A stretch of DNA of 37,727 bases from assembly GCA_002420015.1 (NCBI GenBank), contig DIHF01000025.1, positions 6,824 to 44,550 on the forward strand, given 5' to 3'. Every line of letters begins with the position of its first letter. Positions within the stretch are counted from its first letter, which is position 1. This document shows, in pieces, positions 7,684 through 15,457 of the stretch. This DNA comes from Micavibrio sp. UBA5703. GTDB lineage: Bacteria; Pseudomonadota; Alphaproteobacteria; Micavibrionales; Micavibrionaceae. Under the pieces are notes generated by a model that worked only from the letters and a program-made list of their open reading frames with translations, did not search any database and was not told the DNA's origin. A program made the position numbers and the translations under genes.

Positions 7684-7884
7684 CTACGACGATCCCGAAG
7701 ACCTTCTGATCTCCTCGATCTCCTCTTTGAGGACGAGCTTTTGTTTTTTCAATGCCTGCAAATGATGGCCGCCTGTAACGGGCCTTTGCTGTTCCTTTTC
7801 AATACGCGCCGACAGGGCGGAATGCCTCGCCTGAAGCGCATCAAGTCTTGAATTTTGAGTGGAAGTCATCGCATTTGCAGACAT
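7684..7884 (-). CDS. YdcH/DUF465 family small coiled-coil protein
   Basis: 66 aa. The C-terminal half HLQALKKQKLVLKEEIEEI is the conserved DUF465 (YdcH) segment, preceded by RLDALQARHSALSARIEKE, so the whole protein is a short helical hairpin. Its function is unknown. The start at 7884 is supported by AAGGAG six bases upstream. An ATG at residue 6 is an alternative but lacks a comparable ribosome site. It lies downstream of the aldehyde dehydrogenase gene on the same strand, with a 246-bp gap in which I recognise nothing definite, so it probably has its own promoter. Confidence 0.8.
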   Translation of the reverse strand: MSANAMTSTQNSRLDALQARHSALSARIEKEQQRPVTGGHHLQALKKQKLVLKEEIEEIRRSSGSS

Positions 7885-8130
7885 TAATTTCTCCTTTTTG
7901 TTTGTCGCATATCAAACACAGAGTTTCATCACACTACCCCATGAAAGGGTCGTTTTGCAAAAAACGGCACGCCAACGGCCCGGAAAGGACAATTCGCCCT
8001 TCCGCCTGAAATACTTAACAAAAATGCTTATATATTGTAATTTTCAGTCCGAACATGCAGGTTTTAAGCAACTTTATTACTTTGTGATTCGCCCCATATT
8101 TAGTATTATGACATATCCAAAAGGCATACG

Positions 8131-9645
8131 TCAAAGTTCGAACTTCACCCCCTGCGCCAACGGCAAAGCGTCCGAATAATTCACCGTCTGGGTCTGGCGG
8201 CGCATATAGGCCTTCCAGGAATCCGAGCCGCTTTCGCGCCCGCCGCCTGTATCCTTCTCTCCCCCGAACGCCCCGCCGATTTCCGCACCGCTGGTGCCGA
8301 TATTGACGTTGGCGATTCCGCAATCGCTGCCCGTCGCCGACAGGAATCTTTCCGCCTCGCGCACGTTCTCGGTAAAGATGCAGGACGACAAGCCCTGCGG
8401 CACGTCGTTATGCATGGCGATAGCGCGCTCCATATCCGTGTATTTGAACACGTATAAAATCGGCGCGAAGGTTTCGTGCATCACCACCGCGCTTTGCTTT
8501 TTCATCTCGACAATGGCCGGGGCCACGTAAAAACCGCCCGGAACATTCTTCGTAACGCGACCGCCGCCAACCAGAATTTTCCCGCCCTCCTTCTGCGCCT
8601 GCTTCAAAGTCTTTTGCATGGCGTCAAACGCCGCCTTGTCGATCAGCGGCCCCACCAAAGTCTTGCCATCCAGCGGATCGCCGACCCGTATCTGGCCGTA
8701 GGCCTTGACCAGCGCCTTGACCAGCGCGCCATAAATACCTTCATGTACAATCAGCCGCCGCAGCGACGTGCAGCGCTGGCCGCAGGTGCCGACCGCGCCG
8801 AACAAGATCGCCCGCACCGCCATTTCCAGATCTGCGCTCGGCGATACGATCATGGCGTTGTTGCCGCCAAGCTCCAGCAAACTCCTTCCCAGCCTCGCGC
8901 CGACACGCGCCCCGACATCGCGGCCCATCGCCGTGCTGCCCGTCGCGCTGACCAATGGAATCTCTTTATGCCCCGCCAGCGCAACGCCGATATCCCGGCC
9001 GCCGATCAGAACCTGTGATAAACTATCGGGAATTTTATGCCCCGCCTTTTTGAATTTCTTTACGGCGCGTTCAAATAAATTCTGGCACGCCAGCGCCGTG
9101 ATCGGCGTTTTTTCGGATGGCTTCCAGATGACGGGATCGCCGCACACCAGCGCCAGCGCCGCATTCCAGCACCACACCGCCACCGGAAAATTGAACGCCG
9201 AGATAACCGCCACCGGCCCCAGCGGATGCCAGATCTCGCGCATATGATGGCCGGGGCGTTCCGATGCGATCGTCAGGCCGTAAAGCTGTCTTGAAAGGCC
9301 GACCGCGTAATCGCAGATGTCGATCATCTCCTGCACTTCGCCCAGCCCTTCGGAGAGAATTTTTCCGCATTCCAGCGTCACTAACTTTCCCAAATCATCC
9401 TTGGCGGCGCGGAGTTCTTCGCCGAAAAGCCGAACGAACTCACCGCGCACCGGCGCGGGCACGGCCCGCCACTCCCGAAACGCCGCCTGCGCCTTGGTTA
9501 CCGCCTTGGCAACGTCCGCCACCTTGTGCTGGCGCACGCTGCCGATCTTTTTTCCGTCAATCGGCGAGCGCACCTCCAGATCGCCCCTGGCAATATCCGC
9601 CGCCGCTATACCGAGGTTTTTTAGAATTTTTTCGTGTGTGGTCAT
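8131..9645 (-). CDS. Aldehyde dehydrogenase, ALDH7 (antiquitin / aminoadipate-semialdehyde) type
   Basis: 504 aa with the start at ATG 9645-9643, which has GGAGAG about six bases upstream. It is an NAD(P)-dependent aldehyde dehydrogenase: coenzyme stretch SAFNFPVAVW (149-158), general base E258 in LELGGNN and catalytic C292 in GTCGQRCTS. The asparagine pair GGNNAMIV, the REIWHPLGPV start of the core and the SGAEIGGAFGGEKDTGGGRESG segment place it in the ALDH7 group. Those enzymes oxidise alpha-aminoadipate semialdehyde (piperideine-6-carboxylate) in lysine breakdown. The substrate is inferred from family; no lysine-catabolism partner is adjacent. The frame continues 19 codons upstream, but those come from the repeat at 9671-9745 and are not family sequence. 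Confidence 0.88.
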   Translation of the reverse strand: MTTHEKILKNLGIAAADIARGDLEVRSPIDGKKIGSVRQHKVADVAKAVTKAQAAFREWRAVPAPVRGEFVRLFGEELRAAKDDLGKLVTLECGKILSEGLGEVQEMIDICDYAVGLSRQLYGLTIASERPGHHMREIWHPLGPVAVISAFNFPVAVWCWNAALALVCGDPVIWKPSEKTPITALACQNLFERAVKKFKKAGHKIPDSLSQVLIGGRDIGVALAGHKEIPLVSATGSTAMGRDVGARVGARLGRSLLELGGNNAMIVSPSADLEMAVRAILFGAVGTCGQRCTSLRRLIVHEGIYGALVKALVKAYGQIRVGDPLDGKTLVGPLIDKAAFDAMQKTLKQAQKEGGKILVGGGRVTKNVPGGFYVAPAIVEMKKQSAVVMHETFAPILYVFKYTDMERAIAMHNDVPQGLSSCIFTENVREAERFLSATGSDCGIANVNIGTSGAEIGGAFGGEKDTGGGRESGSDSWKAYMRRQTQTVNYSDALPLAQGVKFEL

Positions 9646-9670
9646 AGTATCTCTCCAACATTCCAAAACA

Positions 9671-9745
9671 CCGTCATTGCACGGCCTGTCCGTGCAATCC
9701 ATGGATCACACGCATAAAGCGTGTGATGACGAATGTCTGATTGTC
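9671..9745. repeat. Paired-hairpin intergenic repeat, copy B (uninterrupted)
   Basis: Same element as at 4604-4712: stem TTGCACGG/CCGTGCAA, then CCATGG, then stem ATCACACGC/GCGTGTGAT, then TGACGAATGTCTGATTGTC. It differs from copy A at only a few positions and lacks the 34-bp insertion. It lies between the aldehyde dehydrogenase and DUF924 genes. Confidence 0.87.
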
Positions 9746-9757
9746 CCTTGAAACAAA

Positions 9758-9822
9758 AAACTTAGTGTCCCTTCGTGCCTTAGTGGTTTCAAAAATATTC
9801 TTCACGTCTCCGCGGTAAAAAA
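9758..9822. repeat. Dispersed repeat fragment (CTTCGTGCCTTAGTGGTT type)
   Basis: Contains CCTTCGTGCCTTAGTGGTTTC and, further on, CTTCACGTCTCCGCGGT. It belongs stylistically with the CACAGAG/CTCTGTGGTT and TTCGTGTCCATTCGTGG elements elsewhere in the window. The boundaries are approximate. Confidence 0.5.
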
Positions 9823-9823
9823 A

Positions 9824-10375
9824 CTAAAACCCCATCGGGTTTTTCTTCAAATGCTCAAGCTCATCCGTCGTGCTGATGCGCCCGAGCACCTCATTTCTAT
9901 GCGGAAAACGCCCGAACTTCTCAATCACATTCCTGTGGCGCACGGCATACTGAAGCCCCGCAGGATTGTCGCTTCCCATGCCTTTCATCAATTCGACCGA
10001 ACGGTTCTGGTCGCGCAGTTCCTCGCTGTGCTGAAACGGCACGTATAAAAAGCCGCGCTTGACCGGCTCAAGGATTTGATCAAAACCTTTTTTTATTGCC
10101 TCCTTGGCAATCAGGAGCGCCTTGCGATCCGTGGCATAAGACTCAGGTCTGCCGCGAAACATATGGCGGGGAAACTGGTCGAGCAGAATGACAAGCGCCA
10201 GCGCGCCGTCCGGCTCCGACGCCCAGTGATCGCACAGACCGTCCTTGGCCATTTCATAGGTCGGCTGGAATTTTTCGGTAATCTGTGCGTCCAGCGCTGG
10301 GTTGCTCTGGAACCACTGGGCAGGCTGAACCTCATCGAACCAGAAATGAAGGATTTCATATCTCGTATCACGCAT
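9824..10375 (-). CDS. DUF924 family protein
   Basis: 183 aa. The opening EILHFWFDEVQPAQWF, LALVILLDQFPRHMFRG and the segment FLYVPFQHSEELRDQNRSVELM are the conserved blocks of DUF924, an all-helical family (TPR-like) of unknown biochemical function common in proteobacteria. The C-terminal RNVIEKFGRFPHRNEVLGR block is also typical, so the protein is complete. The ribosome site before ATG 10375 is weak, but no other start fits the family N-terminus. Repeats flank it on both sides, so it is probably a single-gene transcript. Confidence 0.87.
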   Translation of the reverse strand: MRDTRYEILHFWFDEVQPAQWFQSNPALDAQITEKFQPTYEMAKDGLCDHWASEPDGALALVILLDQFPRHMFRGRPESYATDRKALLIAKEAIKKGFDQILEPVKRGFLYVPFQHSEELRDQNRSVELMKGMGSDNPAGLQYAVRHRNVIEKFGRFPHRNEVLGRISTTDELEHLKKNPMGF

Positions 10376-10439
10376 AGAAACAGGTTAACGGGCAACCAGC
10401 ATGCCCCGCAAGCGTTTTATACAAAGAGCCAACCCAATC

Positions 10440-10473
10440 GTCATCCTGAAGGGGCGCAGCCCCTGAAGGATCT
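10440..10473. repeat. GTCATCCTGAAGG-type palindromic repeat
   Basis: GTCATCCTGAAGGGGCGCAG is followed by CCCCTGAAGGATCT. An internal stem pairs GGGGC with GCCCC. This short repeat type is common in many bacterial genomes. It lies in the 258-bp gap between petC and the DUF924 gene. Confidence 0.7.
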
Positions 10474-10483
10474 AATGTTTTAA

Positions 10484-10560
10484 AACCACAGATGAACACA
10501 GATGAACGCAGATACGACAGCAAAAATATTATCCGTGCTTATCCGTGTCCATCTGTGGTT
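10484..10560. repeat. Inverted-end repeat AACCACAGATGAACACAGAT...ATCTGTGGTT
   Basis: The left end AACCACAGATGAACACAGAT is complemented at the right by ATCCGTGTCC and ATCTGTGGTT, about 35 bp apart. It is similar in style to the elements at 37360-37390 (ATTCGTGTCCATTCGTGGTT) and 29734-29939. It is non-coding. Confidence 0.78.
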
Positions 10561-10633
10561 TTTTAAATTGAAAATGCACAAAGAGTCGAAGTTGTTGCCC
10601 TGGACTCGTTGCGTGCTTTGCGTTTAAACCCTT

Positions 10634-11404
10634 TTAGTGAACGCTCGCCCATATTTTCCGCTTCACCGCATACATAATGCCGGCGAATACAAGCAGGAAC
10701 ATAATGGCCTTCGCGCCGGTGCGCTTGCGGGTTTCCATGTACGGATCACCCGCCCATGTCAGGAACTGCACGACATCGCGCGCATATTGGTCGACGGTGG
10801 CGGGACTTTCGTCCTCATAAGCCACCTGCCCGTCCGAAAGCGGCTTGGCCATGGCGATGACATGGCCGGGCATGTACTTGTTCCAGTTCTGGCCGGGCTG
10901 CAGATGCGCGTCTGCGGGCGGCTCTTCATAGCCGGTCAGAATGCCGTAAACGTAATCCGGGCCGTGGTGGCGCGCCTTGACGATCAGCGAAAGATCGGGC
11001 GGCGCTGCGCCGTTATTGGCGAAAGCGGCGGCCTTGGCATTGGCAAACGGGGCCGGGAACCTGTCGCTCGGACGCCCCGGACGCTCGAACATATCACCCT
11101 CATCGTTCGGGCCGTCCTCCACCGTATATTCGGCGGCGATAGCCTTGATCTGGCTTTCGTCATAGCCAAGACCTTCGAGGTTTCTGAAAGACATCTGCTT
11201 CATGGAATGGCAGGATGCGCAAACCTCGCGGTAAACTTTGTAGCCGCGCTGCAAGGCGGCCTTGTCATAGGTGCCGAACATGCCGGAAAAATGCCAGTGC
11301 ATATGCGGCGGCGGCACGTCATGTGCCTCCTTGGCGATGGCGGCAGCGGCAGGCGCGAGAACGGCGGCGGCGGCGAGTGAAAGGGCAAAGCGTTTCATAG
11401 TCAT
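10634..11404 (-). CDS. petC: Cytochrome c1 of the bc1 complex
   Basis: 256 aa. It is the haem-c subunit of complex III, passing electrons from the Rieske protein to soluble cytochrome c. A signal peptide (residues 1-24, KRFALSLAAAAVLAPAAAA) targets it to the periplasm. The haem-binding CASCH is at 62-66, and the axial methionine is probably M185 in HVIAMAKPLSDGQ. A single C-terminal membrane anchor spans about 232-247. The stretch KARHHGPDYVYGILTGYEEPP is typical of bacterial c1. The ATG overlaps the petB stop codon (ATGA); an in-frame ATG two codons later is equally possible. Confidence 0.95.
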   Translation of the reverse strand: MTMKRFALSLAAAAVLAPAAAAIAKEAHDVPPPHMHWHFSGMFGTYDKAALQRGYKVYREVCASCHSMKQMSFRNLEGLGYDESQIKAIAAEYTVEDGPNDEGDMFERPGRPSDRFPAPFANAKAAAFANNGAAPPDLSLIVKARHHGPDYVYGILTGYEEPPADAHLQPGQNWNKYMPGHVIAMAKPLSDGQVAYEDESPATVDQYARDVVQFLTWAGDPYMETRKRTGAKAIMFLLVFAGIMYAVKRKIWASVH

Positions 11405-12693
11405 TTCTTTTTCCCTTCCGCTGCCATCACGGCGTCATAAATGGACTTCGGCACGTCTTTTCCTTTTTCCGTCTTGTTCAGCCACGGCAGGACCACAAGG
11501 AAGAAAGCATAGTAATACGCCGTACCCAGCAACCCGATCACCTGAAGCGGCACCCCGGCCAGCGCGGCATCGGCGGGCTGCGACCCGACATAGCCCAGCA
11601 CCACGAACGCCGCCAGAAAGATCATCAAAAACAGGCGGAACTGCGGGCGGTAACGGGCGCTGCGGATCGGATGCGTGTCCAGCCACGGCAGAACGAACAG
11701 CAGCGCGATCGAGCCGAACATGGCAATCACCCCGCCCAGCTTGGCGGAGATAAACACGATATCCGTCCCCGGAATGCCGACATCAAACGTAATGGCGCGC
11801 AGCATCGCGTAGAACGGCAGGAAGTACCATTCCGGCACGATATGCGCAGGCGTCACCAGCGCATTGGCTTCCCGGTAGTTGTCCGGGTGACCGAGGTAAT
11901 CCGGCGCGTAGAATACGAACGCGCAGAAAATAACCAGATAGACCAGCAAGCCGAACGTATCTTTCATCGTGTAATACGGATGGAACGGCAAGGTATCCTG
12001 TTTGCCCTTCGGCTCGATTCCTGTGGGATTGTTCGAGCCCGAAACATGCAGCGCCCAGACATGCAAAAACACCACCGCGAAAATAACGAAGGGCAGCAGG
12101 TAATGCAGCGCGAAGAAACGGTTCAGCGTCGGGTTATCGACGGCAAACCCGCCCCACAGCCATTTGACGATGCCGTCGCCAACCAGCGGAATGGCGGAAA
12201 ACAGGTTGGTAATAACCGTTGCGCCCCAATAGCTCATTTGGCCCCAAGGCAGAACATAGCCCATAAAGGCGGTGGCCATCATGAGGAGGAAAATCACTAC
12301 ACCCAGAATCCACAAAATCTCGCGCGGCTTCTTATACGACCCGTAATAAAGCCCCCGGAAAATATGGATGTATACGGCGATGAAGAAGAACGACGCGCCG
12401 TTCATATGTATGTCGCGCAGCAGCCAGCCCCAGTTGACATCGCGGTCGATACGCTCGACGGAATCGAAGGCCATGTCGACATGCGCCGTATAGTTCATCG
12501 CCAGGAAAATCCCGGTGGCGATCATGGCAATCAGCATGAACATGGCGATCGCGCCGAAATTCCAGAAATAGTTGAAATTGCGCGGCGTCGGGAATACGCC
12601 GTACTCTTTTTGCATCAGGGTGAAAACCGGAAGACGTTCGTCGATCCAGCTCACCACCTTGTTATTGAATGTTGCGCGCTCGCTGCTGCCCAT
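11401..12693 (-). CDS. petB: Cytochrome b of the bc1 complex
   Basis: 430 aa, full-length cytochrome b rather than the split b6/subunit IV form. It is an integral membrane protein carrying both b haems and the Qo and Qi quinone sites. The haem ligands are H96/H110 and H197/H211, each pair 14 residues apart as in proteobacterial cytochrome b. The Qo motif PEWY occurs in HIVPEWYFLPFYAMLRAI near residue 285. At least eight hydrophobic helices are visible. It lies 6 bp after petA and overlaps petC by 4 bp, so the three are one operon. Confidence 0.97.
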   Translation of the reverse strand: MGSSERATFNNKVVSWIDERLPVFTLMQKEYGVFPTPRNFNYFWNFGAIAMFMLIAMIATGIFLAMNYTAHVDMAFDSVERIDRDVNWGWLLRDIHMNGASFFFIAVYIHIFRGLYYGSYKKPREILWILGVVIFLLMMATAFMGYVLPWGQMSYWGATVITNLFSAIPLVGDGIVKWLWGGFAVDNPTLNRFFALHYLLPFVIFAVVFLHVWALHVSGSNNPTGIEPKGKQDTLPFHPYYTMKDTFGLLVYLVIFCAFVFYAPDYLGHPDNYREANALVTPAHIVPEWYFLPFYAMLRAITFDVGIPGTDIVFISAKLGGVIAMFGSIALLFVLPWLDTHPIRSARYRPQFRLFLMIFLAAFVVLGYVGSQPADAALAGVPLQVIGLLGTAYYYAFFLVVLPWLNKTEKGKDVPKSIYDAVMAAEGKKK

Positions 12694-12699
12694 GTTGCC

Positions 12700-13284
12700 C
12701 TACCCGATCTTTATCAACGTGTCGCTGAGGAATTCATACGGCGGCACTGCAAGGTTCTTCGGCGCCGGCCCCTTGCGGATGCGGCCCGACGTATCATAAT
12801 GCGAACCGTGGCATGGACAGAACCAGCCCCCGAAATCGCCCCGGCTTTCGCTCGGCTTTTGCCCGACGGGCACGCAGCCCAGATGGGTGCAGATGCCAAC
12901 GACCACCAGCCACGCCTCACGGTCTTTCTTGACCCGCGCCGTATCTTCCTGCTTGTCGCCCAGCGCCGACAGATCGACCTTGCGGGCCTGATCGATTTCA
13001 TCCTCTGTGCGGTGGCGGACGAAAACAGGCTTGCCCTGCCACATGACCGTAATCGACTGGCCCTTTTCAATCTTGCTGATATCCACTTCCGTGGTCGAAA
13101 GCGCCAACGTATCCTTGGCCGGGTTCATCGAATGAACCAGAGGCCAGGCCGCAATGCCCGCCCCCACCGCGCCGAACGAACCGGCTGTTAAAAACAGAAA
13201 ATCGCGGCGCGTCGCGCCATCGTCCGCACTATGCCCCACTTGCCCCGTTACGATTCCCGCCTGGGACTTGCTACCTGCCGTCAT
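12700..13284 (-). CDS. petA: Rieske iron-sulphur protein of the bc1 complex
   Basis: 194 aa. It holds the [2Fe-2S] cluster that takes electrons from quinol at the Qo site. The cluster boxes are CTHLGC (132-137) and CPCHGS (156-161): ligands C132, H134, C156 and H159, with a likely C137-C158 disulphide. A twin-arginine element RRDFLFLT (26-33) followed by a hydrophobic anchor shows Tat export with retention in the membrane, as expected for this protein. It is first in petABC. The 123-bp gap upstream is divergent with trmL and should hold the operon promoter, though no strong consensus was found. Confidence 0.96.
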   Translation of the reverse strand: MTAGSKSQAGIVTGQVGHSADDGATRRDFLFLTAGSFGAVGAGIAAWPLVHSMNPAKDTLALSTTEVDISKIEKGQSITVMWQGKPVFVRHRTEDEIDQARKVDLSALGDKQEDTARVKKDREAWLVVVGICTHLGCVPVGQKPSESRGDFGGWFCPCHGSHYDTSGRIRKGPAPKNLAVPPYEFLSDTLIKIG

Positions 13285-13407
13285 GTCTATAAAACGCTCT
13301 TTTGTTGAAAAGAATAATTCAGAGGGAACTTTTACTTCTCTCTTTATAAATCATCAAGCCTTCTATATCTACTCCCATATGATAATTAAACAATTTTCCA
13401 CAGTGAA

Positions 13408-13866
13408 ATGATCAAACTGGCCCTGTATCAGCCGGATATTCCGCAAAATGTCGGGGCTGCCATGCGGCTTTGTGCATGCCTTGGCGTGTCGCTGGAGATC
13501 ATCGAGCCGTGCGGATTCGTCTGGGACGAGCGCAAAATCCGTCAGGCCGGGATGGATTACATAGATAAAGTCACCATCACCCGTCACGGCTCATGGGCGC
13601 AATTTCTGGAGACAAACCCCGGCCGCCGGATTGTCCTCATGACCACAAAGGCCGACCAGCCCTATACAGGCTTTGCCTTTCAGGACGGCGATATCCTGCT
13701 GGCCGGGCGCGAAAGCGCGGGCGTGCCCGACGATATCCACGATTCCGCCCACGCCCGCATTGGAATCCCGATGCAGGGCGGTTTGCGCTCGCTCAACGTG
13801 GTAAATGCAGCGGCGATGATTCTGGGTGAAGCCCTGCGGCAAACGAACGCCCTTGACAAATTATGA
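13408..13866 (+). CDS. trmL: tRNA (cytidine(34)-2'-O)-methyltransferase
   Basis: 152 aa, the usual size for TrmL (YibK). It methylates the 2'-OH of the wobble nucleotide in certain leucine tRNAs using SAM. The opening LALYQPDIPQNVGAAMRL is motif 1 of SpoU/TrmD-fold (SPOUT) enzymes. The knot region is DILLAGRESAGVPDDIHD, followed by RIGIPMQGGLRSLNVVNAAA. No separate RNA-binding domain is present, as expected for TrmL. It lies divergent from petA; hemF follows 171 bp downstream but has its own promoter. Confidence 0.92.
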   Translation: MIKLALYQPDIPQNVGAAMRLCACLGVSLEIIEPCGFVWDERKIRQAGMDYIDKVTITRHGSWAQFLETNPGRRIVLMTTKADQPYTGFAFQDGDILLAGRESAGVPDDIHDSAHARIGIPMQGGLRSLNVVNAAAMILGEALRQTNALDKL

Positions 13867-13881
13867 TTATTTTCCTATAAT
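13853..13881 (+). promoter_or_regulatory. Exact-consensus sigma70 promoter at the end of trmL
   Basis: TTGACA (13853-13858) and TATAAT (13876-13881) are separated by exactly 17 bp; all twelve hexamer positions match consensus. The -35 lies within the last codons of trmL. Transcription would start near 13888, giving a leader of about 150 nt before hemF. Confidence 0.75.
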
Positions 13882-13924
13882 GGCCGCTGGGAAAGCTGTG
13901 CTAGGTTCCACCATCTCCGTTAAT

Positions 13925-14011
13925 CCCTCTCCCTGAAGGGAGAGGGTGAAAAGCGCAGCAGGGAAGAAAAATATAAAAAACACAGGGGATACCCCCTCCC
14001 CCTTATTTTTT
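13925..14011 (+). other. Structured hemF leader: two hairpins and a T-rich run
   Basis: CCCTCTCCCT (13925-13934) pairs perfectly with AGGGAGAGGG (13937-13946). A smaller G/C hairpin, AGGGG-ATA-CCCCT (13983-13995), is followed by a C-rich stretch and TTATTTTTT (14003-14011). The first hairpin is of a type that recurs as a dispersed repeat in many genomes. The second plus T-run could act as a weak terminator or attenuator, but the spacing is longer than in a classical intrinsic terminator. Confidence 0.4.
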
Positions 14012-14037
14012 ACGAACGAACTGATAGATATGGCGAT

Positions 14038-14952
14038 ATGAAAGTAAAAACAACAACTTACAAGCAGGAAATTGAAGAGCCGGAAGCCCGGAAAGACGCC
14101 GCCTCCGTATGGTTCCGCACCCTGCGCGATCAAATCTGCGCCGAATTTGAAAAGATAGAGGACGAACTTTCCGCCGGACCCAAAGCCACCCTCCCCGCCG
14201 GACGTTTCGAGCGCAAGAAATGGGACCGGACAGATGGCTTGCCCGGCGAAGCCTTGGCGAAGACGGGAGGCGGCGGCGAAATGTCCATCATGCGCGGGCG
14301 CGTCTTTGAAAAAGTGGGGGTGAATATCTCCACTGTTTTCGGCCATTTTTCCGAAGAATTCCGTGGCCATATCCCCGGCGCGAACGACAATGGCGGCGCT
14401 TTCTGGGCTTCGGGCATTTCGCTGGTGGCGCATATGCAAAACCCGCTGGTGCCTGCCGTTCACATGAATACCCGCATGATCGTGACCTCCAAAAGCTGGT
14501 TCGGCGGCGGCACGGACCTCACCCCCATGATCCCGGACGACGCGGACAAGGCTGCATTTCACGCGGCGCTCAAATCCTGCTGCGACCGCCACAACCCCGG
14601 CTATTACGATGAATACAAGGCCTGGTGCGACCGTTACTTCTTCCTGCCCCACAGGAACGAGCCGCGCGGCGTGGGGGGCATTTTCTACGATTATCTTCAA
14701 AATGACTGGGATGCGGATTTCGCCTTCACCCGCGATGTCGGGGAGACGTTCCTGTCGATTTACCCCCAGCTTGTCCGCAAATCCATGCACAAGGTCTGGA
14801 CCGCCGAGCAGCGCGAAATTCAACTGGTTAAAAGGGGCCGCTATGCCGAGTTTAACCTCTTATATGATCGCGGCACCCAGTTCGGCCTCAAGACTGGCGG
14901 CAACACCGAAGCCATCCTGATGTCCCTCCCCCCGGAAGTTAAGTGGCTGTAA
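14038..14952 (+). CDS. hemF: Oxygen-dependent coproporphyrinogen III oxidase
   Basis: 304 aa. It catalyses the aerobic oxidative decarboxylation of coproporphyrinogen III to protoporphyrinogen IX in haem synthesis. Family blocks include SIMRGRVFEKVGVNIS, PLVPAVHMNTRM, SWFGGGTDLTPM and the signature WCDRYFFLPHRNEPRGVGG. The C-terminal FNLLYDRGTQFGLKTGGNTEAILMS is also diagnostic and shows the gene is complete. Proximity to petABC makes sense, since cytochromes b and c1 need haem. The start has a poor ribosome site; an ATGGCGATATGA mini-frame overlaps the hemF ATG by 4 bases. Dependence on oxygen fits an aerobic organism. Confidence 0.95.
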   Translation: MKVKTTTYKQEIEEPEARKDAASVWFRTLRDQICAEFEKIEDELSAGPKATLPAGRFERKKWDRTDGLPGEALAKTGGGGEMSIMRGRVFEKVGVNISTVFGHFSEEFRGHIPGANDNGGAFWASGISLVAHMQNPLVPAVHMNTRMIVTSKSWFGGGTDLTPMIPDDADKAAFHAALKSCCDRHNPGYYDEYKAWCDRYFFLPHRNEPRGVGGIFYDYLQNDWDADFAFTRDVGETFLSIYPQLVRKSMHKVWTAEQREIQLVKRGRYAEFNLLYDRGTQFGLKTGGNTEAILMSLPPEVKWL

Positions 14953-14971
14953 TTTATGCTAAACTTTTTTC

Positions 14972-15000
14972 TTGCGAATCTGGTCGCACATAATTATGTG
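14972..15000 (+). promoter_or_regulatory. Possible promoter with overlapping palindrome upstream of the 15052 gene
   Basis: TTGCGA (14972-14977) and TATGTG (14995-15000) are 17 bp apart. A perfect 14-bp palindrome CACATAATTATGTG (14987-15000) covers the -10 and could be an operator. Only two of six -10 positions deviate, but the match is modest. Confidence 0.3.
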
Positions 15001-15051
15001 TATTCTTGCGCGATCTTACTTTTTACGTAACTTTAAAATGGAACGAACTCG

Positions 15052-15441
15052 ATGAGCACTCTACAAAACAACCCTGAAAAAATTACATCCACGTTCCGGA
15101 ACGGAAACAAACCCAAAGGGACAAACAGCTACATTGTCAAAGAGGCAGAAGTTACATCAACAAGCATCAAACCTGTTCCCACAGCCCTGAGAACCTCTCT
15201 TCCGCTTAATGGCGTTGATGTCATAGGGCAAAGACTTACCATCGAAGGCGGCGGCCCGGTAAAAATCAATAAAGGCGATTTTCTTAGAATTTATAACCGG
15301 CACACAGGTGCCACCAGCCACTATCTTCTTGGCATTGGCAACGATGTCAGGTTTTACAATACCCGCGTCAGCGATAATGAACTTATTAAAGAGATAAGCG
15401 AAGCTGAAAAAATTTCCGCCGAACAAATCCAACCGGCCTAA
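15052..15441 (+). CDS. Hypothetical protein, 129 aa
   Basis: No family recognised. The first 40 residues are polar and probably disordered (STLQNNPEKITSTFRNGNK). The middle (residues 50-105) alternates as in a small beta-structure: GVDVIGQRLTIEGGGPVKI, KGDFLRIYNRHTGATSHYLL and DVRFYNTRVS in succession. The end is a charged helix. No signal peptide or membrane segment is present. It is more AT-rich than its neighbours. It is followed 16 bp later by another small gene on the same strand, and both sit between hemF and the convergent CCA gene. It may be lineage-specific. Confidence 0.6.
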   Translation: MSTLQNNPEKITSTFRNGNKPKGTNSYIVKEAEVTSTSIKPVPTALRTSLPLNGVDVIGQRLTIEGGGPVKINKGDFLRIYNRHTGATSHYLLGIGNDVRFYNTRVSDNELIKEISEAEKISAEQIQPA

Positions 15442-15457
15442 AAAAAAGAGAGTAAAA

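Noticed and set aside
10492..10506. GAACACAGATGAAC as a LexA box
   Set aside because: The spacer is 6 bases and the motif is part of the AACCACAGATGAACACAGAT repeat.
11671..13191. A 506-codon plus-strand open frame
   Set aside because: It is antisense to petB and petA, whose haem and cluster ligands are all intact.
14030..14041. Three-codon mini-frame ATGGCGATATGA overlapping the hemF start
   Set aside because: Too short to support as a regulatory peptide and with no ribosome site; it could be chance.
13867..14823. A 318-codon minus-strand open frame
   Set aside because: It is antisense to hemF, and its C-terminal part derives from the repeat hairpin at 13925.
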